DNA of 14,265 bases from an uncultured Clostridia bacterium (GCA_944393755.1 CALYBF010000023.1:1-14265), one strand, 5' to 3'; shown: positions 1-6,998, counted from the stretch's first letter. Made by a program: numbers and translations. The notes: generated from the sequence alone by a model not told the origin.

Positions 1-1522
1 ATTTTTGTTTTTCCGCTTCTTATTCCTGTTACATTTCCTTTATCATCTACTGTAATAATTTCTGGGTTTTCTGATATGAATTCTATTCTTTGTTCTTTTG
101 CTTCTTCTGGATATATTTTAACATCTAAAGTTTTTGTTTCTCCTTTATAAATAATGTTGTTTATACTATCTTTTAAACTTACTTCTATTTTTTCTATTTC
201 CACATCTGGTATTTCTTCTACATAGTTTTGAGATATATAACCGATTATTCCGTTTTCTAGTCTTACCATATCCCACCTATCACCTGTTCCTACTCCTTTT
301 TTTATTCTTTGCATTTTGTCTCCATTTTGTACCATTAATATTACTTCATAAGAAGTTCCGAGGTCCTGTTCTCACATTTACATATGTTCCTGTACATTGT
401 AATTTTTTATCATCATCTATAAAGTTGCTTGGCTCTATACTAGGACTTTGTGTAGGTATTTCTGGCATATTATTATATATTGGTATTATAAATTCTCTTT
501 TTATATCTAGTAAATTACTATTTTTATAACCATTGTATATAGATTTTGACTCACTATATGGTGCTAATACGTTTGTCATATACTGATGCCAAAATAGTGT
601 ATCTCCCGTTACATCAAATTTTTGTAAATAAATTGTATTTTGCCCTTGGTTTATATAACTATCACCTATAAAAATACCACCACCTGTTATAGCTCTTTCT
701 TTTGTGTTCCACGGTATTAAGAATTTTGTTTTTGTTTCATTACTAGCACCTTTTCCGGTCTTTTGCATATTGCAGACCATTTTTAATTGCTCCCATTGGT
801 TCTGAAGAACTTGTTGCTCCTATATTATAAAAGTTATATAAACCTTCAAACCCAGGAACTGTTCCACTAATTGAGCTATGTGATAAAAAAGGACCTACTT
901 CTTGTTTTATTCTTGATGCTAAATGATATGGACTAACATATGATGTTTTACCACCTTTTAATATTAAATCAGAATATTTTTCAGACATATTTATGATTTC
1001 ACCTATACTTGTTACATAAGATACTTTTTGGTTATAAAATTCTGTTCCATAAAGTATTTTTTCAATACTTTCTAAATTATTTGTTTGTTCACTATAAGAA
1101 AGTCCCTCAAATTGGAATATTCTAACTTCATTTAAGAAGTTTCTAGGATCCATTGCGTATTCTACTGCTTGCCTTGAACAATCTACCCAGCCAGCGTCTA
1201 CTTCTACATTGTATTCTCCAGGTTTTGTGTTTTTCCACCTATCAGAATAATTTTTAGGAACTAAATTTGTACCAAATACATTTTCATTATCTATAACATA
1301 ATTCCAATCTAAATTTATATATAAAGGTGTAAAATACCAATTAGGGTGTTTTTTTGTTAATTCTTCTAAATATCCTCTATAACTTTCTGGGAAGCTTTCT
1401 ATATTATTTGTTTTTTCTTTACCAAAACTATTTGTTAATAATATAATTACAAAAGCAAAAGAAGTAATAAAAATTATTATAGATAATATAATATATGTTT
1501 TTTTATTTTTTAAAATATTCAT
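1..1522 (-). CDS. Cell-wall N-acetylglucosaminidase with SH3 and Ig-like (Big2) domains, two +1 frameshifts at CGGA, 3' end outside window
   Basis: A surface murein hydrolase expected to cleave the glycan strand of peptidoglycan. Residues 11-32 form a hydrophobic signal anchor. Residues about 45-330 resemble LytD-type glucosaminidases: the stretch SPYHLASRIKQEVG holds the likely catalytic Glu208, followed by PGFEGLYNFYNIGA and, after the first shift, IPWNTKERAITGGG and LYLQKFDV. Residues about 375-440 are a bacterial SH3 domain (TYVNVRTGPG, WDMVRLENGIIGYI), then a Big2-like Ig domain that continues past the left edge. The zero frame is closed at two places, 754-757 and 357-360, each an in-frame CGG followed by A. 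Skipping one base at each joins the three segments with no loss of conserved residues. The start at 1522 lies 2 bases past the sortase stop, with AGGGGAG upstream, so the two are probably translationally coupled. It could be a decayed gene or carry sequencing errors, but both breaks share one signature with a third in rbgA. Confidence 0.85.
357..360 (-). other. Putative recoding site 2: in-frame CGGA read as glycine (+1 frameshift)
   Basis: Minus-strand reading is aga aca gga cct CGGA act tct tat gaa. The zero frame ends at TGA three codons after CGG. With CGGA as one unit the product reads NVRTGPGTSYEVI, the usual motif of bacterial SH3 domains, where the second glycine is typical. It is residue 388 of the joined glucosaminidase. 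Confidence 0.8.
754..757 (-). other. Putative recoding site 1: in-frame CGGA read as glycine (+1 frameshift)
   Basis: Minus-strand reading is gca aaa gac CGGA aaa ggt gct agt. In the zero frame the protein ends four codons after CGG, at TAG. Taking CGGA as one unit gives YAKDGKGASNETK and leads straight into the conserved IPWNTKERAITGGG segment. The site is residue 256 of the joined protein. Confidence 0.75.
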
Positions 1523-1524
1523 AT

Positions 1525-2151
1525 CTATTCTTTCTCCCCTGCTTTTACTATTATTCTTTCTTTAGAATCATTTGTGCAAGTAATTAATGTTACTTCTCTT
1601 TTACCATTTGTTTCTTGTGATAGACAAGCTACATCGTTTGGGCTTACTTTATAAATATCAAATATTTCATATTCTACTCTTCCTATATCGTTATCTATAA
1701 TAAATAAATTATCTCCTACACTTAATTTTTTTAAATTTTTAAACATATTCTTATTTTTAAAATTATGGCCTGCTATACAAAAATTTCCTATTTCATTTGG
1801 GTTTGCTCCATAAAATTTAACAACAGATATATTTAATGTTTCTTCTAAATATTTTTCTAATACATATGTTTCTAAATCTATTTTTGGTATTTCTAATTTT
1901 GAAATAACCGTGTAGCCTTTATATTCTAAAGTAACATCTTCTTTTATATACTTTTTTTCTTCACTTGTTTTGTTTTCATTTATCTTGTTTTCTTCTTTTT
2001 TATTTACATTTGTACTTACACCTTGTACATCATAATTACTTTTTCCTATTTTATTTTCTTTATATATATCTAATATAACAAAAACTAAAATTATCAAAAC
2101 AATAAAAATAAGAAATAAATTTACTATGATTATTTTATTTTTTCTTTTCAT
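1525..2151 (-). CDS. Sortase (cysteine transpeptidase)
   Basis: Membrane-anchored transpeptidase that cuts LPXTG-type signals and links the protein to the cell wall. Residues about 6-28 form an N-terminal membrane anchor, followed by a lysine/glutamate-rich linker to about residue 75. The catalytic set is visible: His129 in CIAGHNF, Cys192 in TLITCT and Arg199 in ERIIVKA. An in-frame ATG at 2181 would add ten residues, but the ATG at 2151 has AAGAAGG about 9 bases upstream and the earlier one has no clear ribosome binding site, so I chose 2151. The gene sits directly after an LPXTG protein, its likely substrate, and 2 bases before a glucosaminidase. I cannot assign the sortase class securely; the TLITC form and short C terminus suit several non-A classes. 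Confidence 0.9.
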   Translation of the reverse strand: MKRKNKIIIVNLFLIFIVLIILVFVILDIYKENKIGKSNYDVQGVSTNVNKKEENKINENKTSEEKKYIKEDVTLEYKGYTVISKLEIPKIDLETYVLEKYLEETLNISVVKFYGANPNEIGNFCIAGHNFKNKNMFKNLKKLSVGDNLFIIDNDIGRVEYEIFDIYKVSPNDVACLSQETNGKREVTLITCTNDSKERIIVKAGEKE

Positions 2152-2191
2152 TTGCTTAAACCTTCTTTGTAAACATTTCACTTATGTAAGT

Positions 2192-2220
2192 AAGTAAATA
2201 AGCTTTTAGCTCATTTACTT
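2192..2220 (-). other. Intergenic hairpin between LPXTG gene and sortase gene
   Basis: An 8-bp stem (AAGTAAAT/ATTTACTT) continues, after one mismatch, into AGC/GCT around a 5-base loop. On the minus strand it is not followed by a run of U, so it is unlikely to be a standard terminator. It may limit or stabilise the message between the abundant surface protein and its sortase. Confidence 0.45.
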
Positions 2221-2240
2221 TCTATTTCTTTCTATTTCTT
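2221..2240. repeat. Perfect 10-bp tandem duplication, two copies
   Basis: TCTATTTCTT occurs twice head to tail at 2221-2230 and 2231-2240. The right-hand copy covers the stop codon of the LPXTG gene (2232-2234), so the duplication lies at the very end of that gene and in the gap to the sortase gene. It probably arose by slippage. Confidence 0.6.
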
Positions 2241-3293
2241 ACTAAACTTTTTATTATATATAATTATTGTTCCAAGAAGTATTGTAAGTATTATGCATAT
2301 TGGTATATAAATATTAGTACCTGTTTTAGGAAGCGTAGTTGGCATTTTATTTTCTTCTTGAGAGTCATTTTCTTCTGCTTCTGTTGGTGGAACTATTTCT
2401 TCTGGTTTGTTTTCTGTTTCTCCTTCTTGTTCTGGTGGCAATTGTTCTTCTTTTTCTTCTACTTTAAAATCAAAAGTTTTTTCAGCAATTACAGTGTCTG
2501 AATTTCCTCTATCTATTAATTTTAAAGTTATTTTATAATCTCCAACTTCACTAAATACTCCTCTTACATTTAATACTTGTGATACATCTTTTCCACCTAT
2601 TTTATATCCTTGTTCTTCTCCCCAACCACTTTGTATAATATCATGTTCTAAACTTTGTTCATCTGTTGCAAGTAGTTTTACATCACCTGTTCCACTGGTT
2701 TTTTCAGCAACTAATCTTGCTTTTTCATAATATTTTCCCATAGGAGAAGAATAAGATAATTTCATTTCATTTTCTTCACCTTTAACCAATGTTCCATTTA
2801 CTGGTTCTAAACTAAGTGTATAATCTACATATACTGGTTCTACTGTTATATTTTTAGTAATAGGTGTTGTTATATCATCATAAGTAACAGATGCATCTGA
2901 ATTTGCTAAACCTTCTGCTGTTATATTAAATTCTGTTGGGTTTGATGTAGTAATATCTTCTTTTGCTTTAAAAGTAACACTCATATTTGTACGTGGGTTT
3001 GTTCCACCTGAACTATCAAAAAATACAACTCTTACTTTATCACCCATATTATTTTCCGTTCCACCTTCTGCTGATACATATTCGAATATGTTATTATCAT
3101 AAGCAACATCAAATGTATAAGAACCTAGTGCTTGACCAAATTCTACATTTACTTTAACTTCTTCACCTGGTCTTATTAAATCTTTAGAAACTGTTACATC
3201 AACTGTATCTAATGAATCTGCATATACTGTGATTGGAAAAATCATAAGTGAAATTACCATTAATATTGTTATAATACCAATTAATTTTTTCAT
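2232..3293 (-). CDS. LPXTG-anchored surface protein with cohesin-like domain
   Basis: An exported, wall-anchored protein of 353 residues. A signal peptide spans residues 1-25 (lysines, hydrophobic core, likely cut after VYA). Residues about 27-150 look like a cohesin-type beta domain (VDVTVSKDLIRPGEEVKVNV, then TFDVAYDNNIFEYVSAEGG and MSVTFKAKEDI). Residues about 152-280 form a second beta-rich region of unknown family, followed by a Glu/Pro-rich spacer at about 281-318. The sorting signal is complete: LPKTG at residues 321-325, a membrane span, and a lysine-rich tail. The start is backed by a strong AAAAGGAGG ribosome binding site. The sortase gene follows directly and is the probable anchoring enzyme. 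Cohesin-like folds bind protein partners in cellulosomes, but no dockerin is visible here, so the ligand is unknown. Confidence 0.88.
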   Translation of the reverse strand: MKKLIGIITILMVISLMIFPITVYADSLDTVDVTVSKDLIRPGEEVKVNVEFGQALGSYTFDVAYDNNIFEYVSAEGGTENNMGDKVRVVFFDSSGGTNPRTNMSVTFKAKEDITTSNPTEFNITAEGLANSDASVTYDDITTPITKNITVEPVYVDYTLSLEPVNGTLVKGEENEMKLSYSSPMGKYYEKARLVAEKTSGTGDVKLLATDEQSLEHDIIQSGWGEEQGYKIGGKDVSQVLNVRGVFSEVGDYKITLKLIDRGNSDTVIAEKTFDFKVEEKEEQLPPEQEGETENKPEEIVPPTEAEENDSQEENKMPTTLPKTGTNIYIPICIILTILLGTIIIYNKKFSKK

Positions 3294-3380
3294 TAAAAAA
3301 TTCCTCCTTTTAAATTTTATCTATTTTTATTATGCTGTTTTTTCTTATTTTTTATTTAGTAATTTTTAGGAGAAATTCAA

Positions 3381-3433
3381 AAAATAAAAAAAGATAAAAC
3401 ATACCAGAAATTCTTTCTTTAATGTTTTATCTT
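3381..3433 (-). terminator. Rho-independent terminator after dgkA
   Basis: A 12-bp perfect stem pairs 3391-3402 (AAGATAAAACAT) with 3422-3433 around a 19-base loop. On the minus strand it is followed by a U-rich run (3381-3390). It separates dgkA from the LPXTG gene. Confidence 0.8.
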
Positions 3434-3457
3434 CTTACTTTTTTTATATTTTATATT

Positions 3458-3829
3458 TTATTTTAAAAATTCTAAAATTTTAGGAACAAATATAATTAAG
3501 CCAACAATTATACTTCCGATTGCTAAAACTAATACAGCACCTGCTGCTATGTCTTTTGCAAGTTTTGCTTTTTCATTTCTTTCCTTAGTTATCATATCAA
3601 CAACAGTTTCAAAAGTTGTATTAAATAATTCTGCTGAAATTACTAAAGCAATCATAATAGTTAAAATTATCCAATCTAAAGCACTTATTTTAAAAATAAT
3701 TCCAGCGATAATTACTAAAATCATAATAAGTACGTGAATTTTCATATTTCTTTCAGTTTTAAAGGAACTTACTATTCCTGAAAAAGCATATTTAAAACTA
3801 TTTATTAATTTTTTTGTTTTTGAAATCAT
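3458..3829 (-). CDS. dgkA: Diacylglycerol kinase / undecaprenol kinase family membrane protein
   Basis: Small integral membrane lipid kinase of 123 residues, the usual length for this family. In Gram-positive bacteria these enzymes mostly phosphorylate undecaprenol and so feed the lipid carrier of wall synthesis. The sequence shows an amphipathic N terminus (SFKYAFSGIVSSFKTERNMKIH), then three hydrophobic segments at about residues 32-48, 50-66 and 94-118. The conserved catalytic stretch is present as ELFNTTFETVVDMIT with the following KAKLAKDIAAGAV. Many homologues have NTAIE, so Thr-Phe at that point is a modest deviation. The start ATG at 3829 has AAAAGGAG upstream. The gene is flanked by terminators and appears to be transcribed alone. 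Confidence 0.9.
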   Translation of the reverse strand: MISKTKKLINSFKYAFSGIVSSFKTERNMKIHVLIMILVIIAGIIFKISALDWIILTIMIALVISAELFNTTFETVVDMITKERNEKAKLAKDIAAGAVLVLAIGSIIVGLIIFVPKILEFLK

Positions 3830-3842
3830 AATTTTCTCCTTT

Positions 3843-3875
3843 TGCGACTTTTGGGGACGGGCTTTTTTTGTCGCA
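3843..3875. repeat. REP-like palindrome with GGGGACGG core upstream of dgkA
   Basis: TGCGAC (3843-3848) pairs with GTCGCA (3870-3875). The loop carries GGGGACGGGC, a GC-rich block that stands out in this AT-rich DNA. The layout resembles repetitive palindromes associated with single-strand (REP-type) transposases in Firmicutes. One arm abuts the ribosome binding site of dgkA (AGGAG at 3836-3840). Only one copy is present in this window, so its repetitive nature is inferred. Confidence 0.45.
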
Positions 3876-3916
3876 TTATCTAATTATTTTTTAATCAAGA
3901 ATTATTATTTTTATTC

Positions 3917-3922
3917 ATTATA
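3917..3922 (-). promoter_or_regulatory. Possible -10 box for dgkA
   Basis: A perfect TATAAT on the minus strand lies about 90 bases upstream of the dgkA start, just past the pyk terminator. There is no good -35 box at 16-18 bases, so this rests on the -10 match and position only. The rest of the 3830-4085 gap shows the palindrome, this box and the pyk terminator, and no gene. Confidence 0.3.
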
Positions 3923-4026
3923 TCATACAATTTTTTAAAATATAAGTATAAATTTAAATTTATATAAAATTATTATTGTAATCAAATACTTTGGTTTTTG
4001 TGTTAGTTTAATTTATTATTACAAAT

Positions 4027-4060
4027 AAACCCCTAGTAATTAAATAACTACTAAGGGTTT
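4027..4060 (-). terminator. Terminator after pyruvate kinase
   Basis: AAACCC (4027-4032) pairs with GGGTTT (4055-4060) and, after one mismatch, TAGTA (4034-4038) with TACTA (4049-4053), around a 10-base loop. The minus-strand 3' side is U-rich but interrupted. It lies 26 bases past the pyk stop. Confidence 0.65.
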
Positions 4061-4085
4061 AATTATTCTATATTTTTATTAATAG

Positions 4086-5528
4086 TTATATTTTAATACA
4101 ACCACCAATAACTTTTCCTTTATTTTGTTTTGGAAGTACAGATGCTCCACCTGATAGAACTATCATATCACCTTTTTCTAACAATTCTCTTTCTTTTAAG
4201 TTTTCAATTCCAGCTTCTATTGTATCATCAATAGAGTCTTTGCCTTCGATTAATACTGGTAATGTTCCAAATACTAAAGATAATTGATTATATGTTTTCT
4301 TATCATCTGTAATTGCAAAAATTGGGCAAGCTGGTGCTAAAGCTGCAAGTTTTAATATAGAATCACCTGTATGTGTATATGCAACAATTGCATCTGCTTG
4401 TATTTGTTCTGCTGTTATACAAGTTGTATAAGCAAGTGCGTGTTCAACATCTTTCTTTGTATGGTCAAAACTTCTTTTATAAAATCTTTTCCAATATTTT
4501 ATTGAAGCTTCTACTGCTTTTGATACTTTAGACATTGTTTTTATACATTCTATTGGATATTTACCCATAGCACATTCACCAGAAAGCATAATATCACTTG
4601 TTACATCATAAACAGCGTTTGCAACGTCGCTTACTTCTGCTCTTGTTGGTCTTGGGTTTGTTGTCATTGATTCTAGCATTTGTGTTGCTGTTACTACTGG
4701 TTTTCCTGCTTTATTACATTTTTTAATCATTTCTTTTTGATATACAGGAACTTCTTCCATAGGTACTTCAACACCTAAATCTCCACGTGCTACCATTATA
4801 CCATCAGATACTTCTAATATTTCATCAAAATTATCAATACCTTCTTGACACTCTATTTTAGAAATAATTTTAATTCTTTCTCCTCCATTATCATTAAGTA
4901 GTTTTCTCATTTCTAAAACATCTTCAGCTCTTCTTACAAAAGATGCTGCAATATAATCAAAATCAGCTTTTATTCCATCTAATAAATCTTTTCTATCTTT
5001 CTCTGAAATAAATGGTAACTCTAAGCTAACACCTGGCATATTTACAGTTTTTCTGCTTCCTAATCTACCAGTATTTAAAGCTTTACAAACAATATCTTTA
5101 CCTTTTATTTCTGTTACTTCAAATTCTATTGCTCCGTCATCTACTAATATTCTTGAACCTACTTTTACATCTTTATATGCATCTTTATAAGTAAGTGTTG
5201 TTTTTGTATTATTTCCTATAATGTCCTCATTGTAAAATGTAAATGTTTGTCCTTCTTTAACTTCAACTTTCTCATCTCTTGACTCTAATACACCTGTTCT
5301 TACTTCTGGACCTTTTGTATCAAGCATTAAAGCAACTGGTCTATTAAATTTTTCCCTTACTTGTTTTATAGTTGCAATTTTTTCTTTATTTTCCTCAAAT
5401 CCACCATGTGAGAAATTAATTCTTGTTACATTTAAACCAGAATTCATTAAATCTTCAAGTGTTGCACCACTTTCACTTGCTGGTCCTATTGTTCCAATTA
5501 TTTTTGTTTTTCTAAAAACTACTTTCAT
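4086..5528 (-). CDS. pyk: Pyruvate kinase
   Basis: Last step of glycolysis: phosphoenolpyruvate plus ADP to pyruvate plus ATP, in the cytoplasm. The 480-residue length matches the short form, without the extra C-terminal phosphohistidine domain of some Bacillus enzymes. Landmarks run in the expected order: the N-terminal TKIIGTIGPAS and NFSHG, the B-domain entry MLDTKGPEVRTG, KIECQEGIDNFDEI with the active-site lysine region, MVARGDLGVEVP, TATQMLESM, and RAEVSDVANAVYD followed by SGECAMGKYP. The last motif is more often SGETAKG, so this copy has Cys and Met substitutions near the active site. The C-terminal domain ends in DMIVLSGG and a short tail. The ATG at 5528 is preceded by AGGAGGAG. It has its own promoter and terminator, so it looks monocistronic. 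Confidence 0.97.
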   Translation of the reverse strand: MKVVFRKTKIIGTIGPASESGATLEDLMNSGLNVTRINFSHGGFEENKEKIATIKQVREKFNRPVALMLDTKGPEVRTGVLESRDEKVEVKEGQTFTFYNEDIIGNNTKTTLTYKDAYKDVKVGSRILVDDGAIEFEVTEIKGKDIVCKALNTGRLGSRKTVNMPGVSLELPFISEKDRKDLLDGIKADFDYIAASFVRRAEDVLEMRKLLNDNGGERIKIISKIECQEGIDNFDEILEVSDGIMVARGDLGVEVPMEEVPVYQKEMIKKCNKAGKPVVTATQMLESMTTNPRPTRAEVSDVANAVYDVTSDIMLSGECAMGKYPIECIKTMSKVSKAVEASIKYWKRFYKRSFDHTKKDVEHALAYTTCITAEQIQADAIVAYTHTGDSILKLAALAPACPIFAITDDKKTYNQLSLVFGTLPVLIEGKDSIDDTIEAGIENLKERELLEKGDMIVLSGGASVLPKQNKGKVIGGCIKI

Positions 5529-5560
5529 TATTACTCCTCCTCTTTTCTAAACCAAATTGT

Positions 5561-5588
5561 ATTATAACATATTTTCGACAAATTTCAA
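5561..5588 (-). promoter_or_regulatory. Sigma-A type promoter of pyk
   Basis: Minus strand: -35 TTGAAA (5583-5588), 16-base spacer, -10 TATAAT (5561-5566). It sits about 35 bases before the pyk start and gives a leader of about 25 bases that includes the AGGAGGAG site. Confidence 0.75.
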
Positions 5589-5692
5589 GTTTTTTATCAA
5601 CTTTTTTCATATTTTTTTGTTACCTTATAGTAATTTTTTTAATTATAATATATATATTCTAACTATTTTATCTTGTTTTATACATATGTAAG

Positions 5693-6094
5693 TTAATTAA
5701 TCTCTATAATATTAAAAATCTCTTTTAATCTTTTATCTTGTTTGGTTAGATATAAATAGCCAACCAAAGCTTCAAAAGCTGTCGAATACATATAATCTTG
5801 TACACTTGCATTTTTAGGTAAATGATGGTTTTCTGCATTTCTACCACGCCTTACAATGTCTTTTTCTTTATCCGTTAAAACATCCATTATTTTATTCAAA
5901 ATTTCTGCTTGTTTACTAGCTTTAACATACTTTATTGCTTCCATATGTAAATTATGTGGTTTTAAATTTGTTTTATTTATCAATTCTTGTCTTACATATA
6001 ATTCATAAACGCAATCTCCTATATACGCCCAAGTAAGAGGACTTAGCATATTTATTTCTTCTTCGTCTTTTTTTCTTTCTATCAATTCTTCCAT
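5693..6094 (-). CDS. mrnC: Mini-ribonuclease III (23S rRNA maturation)
   Basis: A 133-residue RNase III catalytic domain without the double-stranded RNA-binding domain, as expected of Mini-III, which trims 23S rRNA ends in the 50S precursor. The signature helix is LSPLTWAYIGDCVYELYVR with the catalytic Asp, and the second is YSTAFEALVGYLYL with the catalytic Glu. RRGRNAENHHLPKNASVQDY between them is characteristic of this family. The start ATG at 6094 follows GGAGT, which overlaps the stop of rbgA 10 bases upstream, so the two are co-transcribed and probably coupled. RbgA acts on late 50S assembly, so the pair makes functional sense. No terminator is obvious before the pyk promoter. Confidence 0.93.
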   Translation of the reverse strand: MEELIERKKDEEEINMLSPLTWAYIGDCVYELYVRQELINKTNLKPHNLHMEAIKYVKASKQAEILNKIMDVLTDKEKDIVRRGRNAENHHLPKNASVQDYMYSTAFEALVGYLYLTKQDKRLKEIFNIIEIN

Positions 6095-6103
6095 TTTTAC
6101 TCC

Positions 6104-6998
6104 TTATACTTTTTCCAATGTTATATTTCCTAATTTACCATTTTTAAATTCATCTAATATTATTCTTGAAACTTTCTCATCATCTATATTACCACCAGAA
6201 ATGATACAACCTCTTTTTCTTCCTATTTCTTGCATAATTTCATAAATATTAAAATTTTCTTCATTATCTTTATTTAATGTTTCTTCAACATATTGATTTG
6301 TTAACCCATATCTTTTACAAAGATTTTCTCTTTCATTTTTTAATAAAAATTTTAATAATTCATATGCAACTTCTGTTCTTTCCAATACATCTTCTTTAAT
6401 ACTCCCAGTAAATGCAAGATTTAAAGAAACTTCTCTACTATCAAATTTTGGCCATAATACACCTGGTGTATCTAAAAGCTCAATTTTTTCATTAATATGT
6501 ATCCATTGTTTCTTTCTTGTTACACCTGGTTTATTTCCAACTTCTGCAGTTGTTCTTTTGGCTATTCTATTAATAAAAGAAGATTTTCCGAACATTTGGA
6601 ATTCCAAGTATCATTGCTCTTATTTTTCTTCCTACTCTTCCTTTTTCTTTTTGTTTTTCTTGTTCTTCTTCCATTACTTTTTCAATTTTCTTTTTAAAAT
6701 TTTCTATTCCTTTTCCGCTATTCGAATCTACTAAAACTGTAGGAATACCTTTATTTTCAAAATAAGATACCCATTTTTGGTTTTCCTTTTCGTCTGATAA
6801 ATCACATTTATTTAATACAATTATTCTTTTCTTATTTTTAGTTATATCACCAATATCAGGGTTTCTACTAGATATAGGTATTCGTGCATCTAACAATTCT
6901 ATTACTATATCTATTATTTTTAAATCTTCTATTATTTCTCTTCTTGTTTTTGCCATATGACCTGGATACCAGTTTATATTTATTTTATTTTCATCCAT
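6104..6998 (-). CDS. rbgA: Ribosome biogenesis GTPase RbgA (YlqF), +1 frameshift at CGGA in the P-loop
   Basis: Circularly permuted GTPase needed for late 50S subunit assembly; essential in Bacillus subtilis. Motifs come in the permuted order: NWYPGHMAK at the N terminus, G4 NKCD at residues 63-66, G5 near SNSGKG, G1 P-loop at about 132-140, GVTRKKQW (G2) and DTPG (G3) at 176-179, then the C-terminal RNA-binding helices with IGRKRGCIISGGNIDDEK. The zero frame stops soon after the P-loop, because codon 137 is CGG followed by A. Reading CGGA as one unit gives LGIPNVGKSSFINR, and the joined product is 297 residues, close to the usual length (282 in B. subtilis). I chose ATG 6998 over an in-frame GTG at 7007 because AAAGGAAGAG sits correctly for the ATG only. 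An essential gene is unlikely to be a pseudogene, so recoding or a sequence error must explain the break. Confidence 0.92.
6587..6590 (-). other. Putative recoding site 3: CGGA at the invariant P-loop glycine of RbgA
   Basis: Minus-strand reading is att cca aat gtt CGGA aaa tct tct ttt att. In the zero frame a TAA follows six codons after CGG. With CGGA as a single glycine the G1 motif GIPNVGKSS is exact. Because this glycine is nearly invariant in P-loop GTPases, this is the clearest of the three sites. Confidence 0.85.

Noticed and set aside
354..757. Treating the glucosaminidase as two or three separate genes
   Set aside because: The segments form one continuous domain series, the later segments have no proper start or ribosome binding site, and single-base skips at CGGA join them exactly.
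3549..3737. Plus-strand open frames, for example opposite dgkA, pyk and the TadZ-like gene
   Set aside because: They are low-complexity antisense shadows of clear minus-strand genes, with no ribosome binding sites or recognisable domains.
3876..4026. A small gene, riboswitch or tRNA in the gap between pyk and dgkA
   Set aside because: The DNA is nearly pure A/T with no conserved riboswitch core, no tRNA fold and no open frame with a ribosome binding site.
5589..5692. A terminator after mrnC
   Set aside because: Only short A/T palindromes such as ACATATGT and a 4-bp stem are present, with no stable hairpin followed by a U run.
6587..6590. Classical slippery-sequence -1 frameshifting or P-site +1 slippage
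   Set aside because: There is no heptamer such as AAAAAAG at the sites, the direction is +1, and the preceding codons differ at each site. Only CGGA is shared.
357..6590. Random sequencing or assembly indels as explanation of the three breaks
   Set aside because: None of the sites is a homopolymer run, and the same CGGA string in the other phases is never associated with a break. It is not fully excluded without reads, so it is kept as the main alternative.
6570..6607. A separate gene starting inside rbgA after the P-loop
   Set aside because: The ATG available there is an out-of-frame reading of the AAATGTT codons for NV and has no ribosome binding site. The downstream part is the second half of the RbgA GTPase domain.
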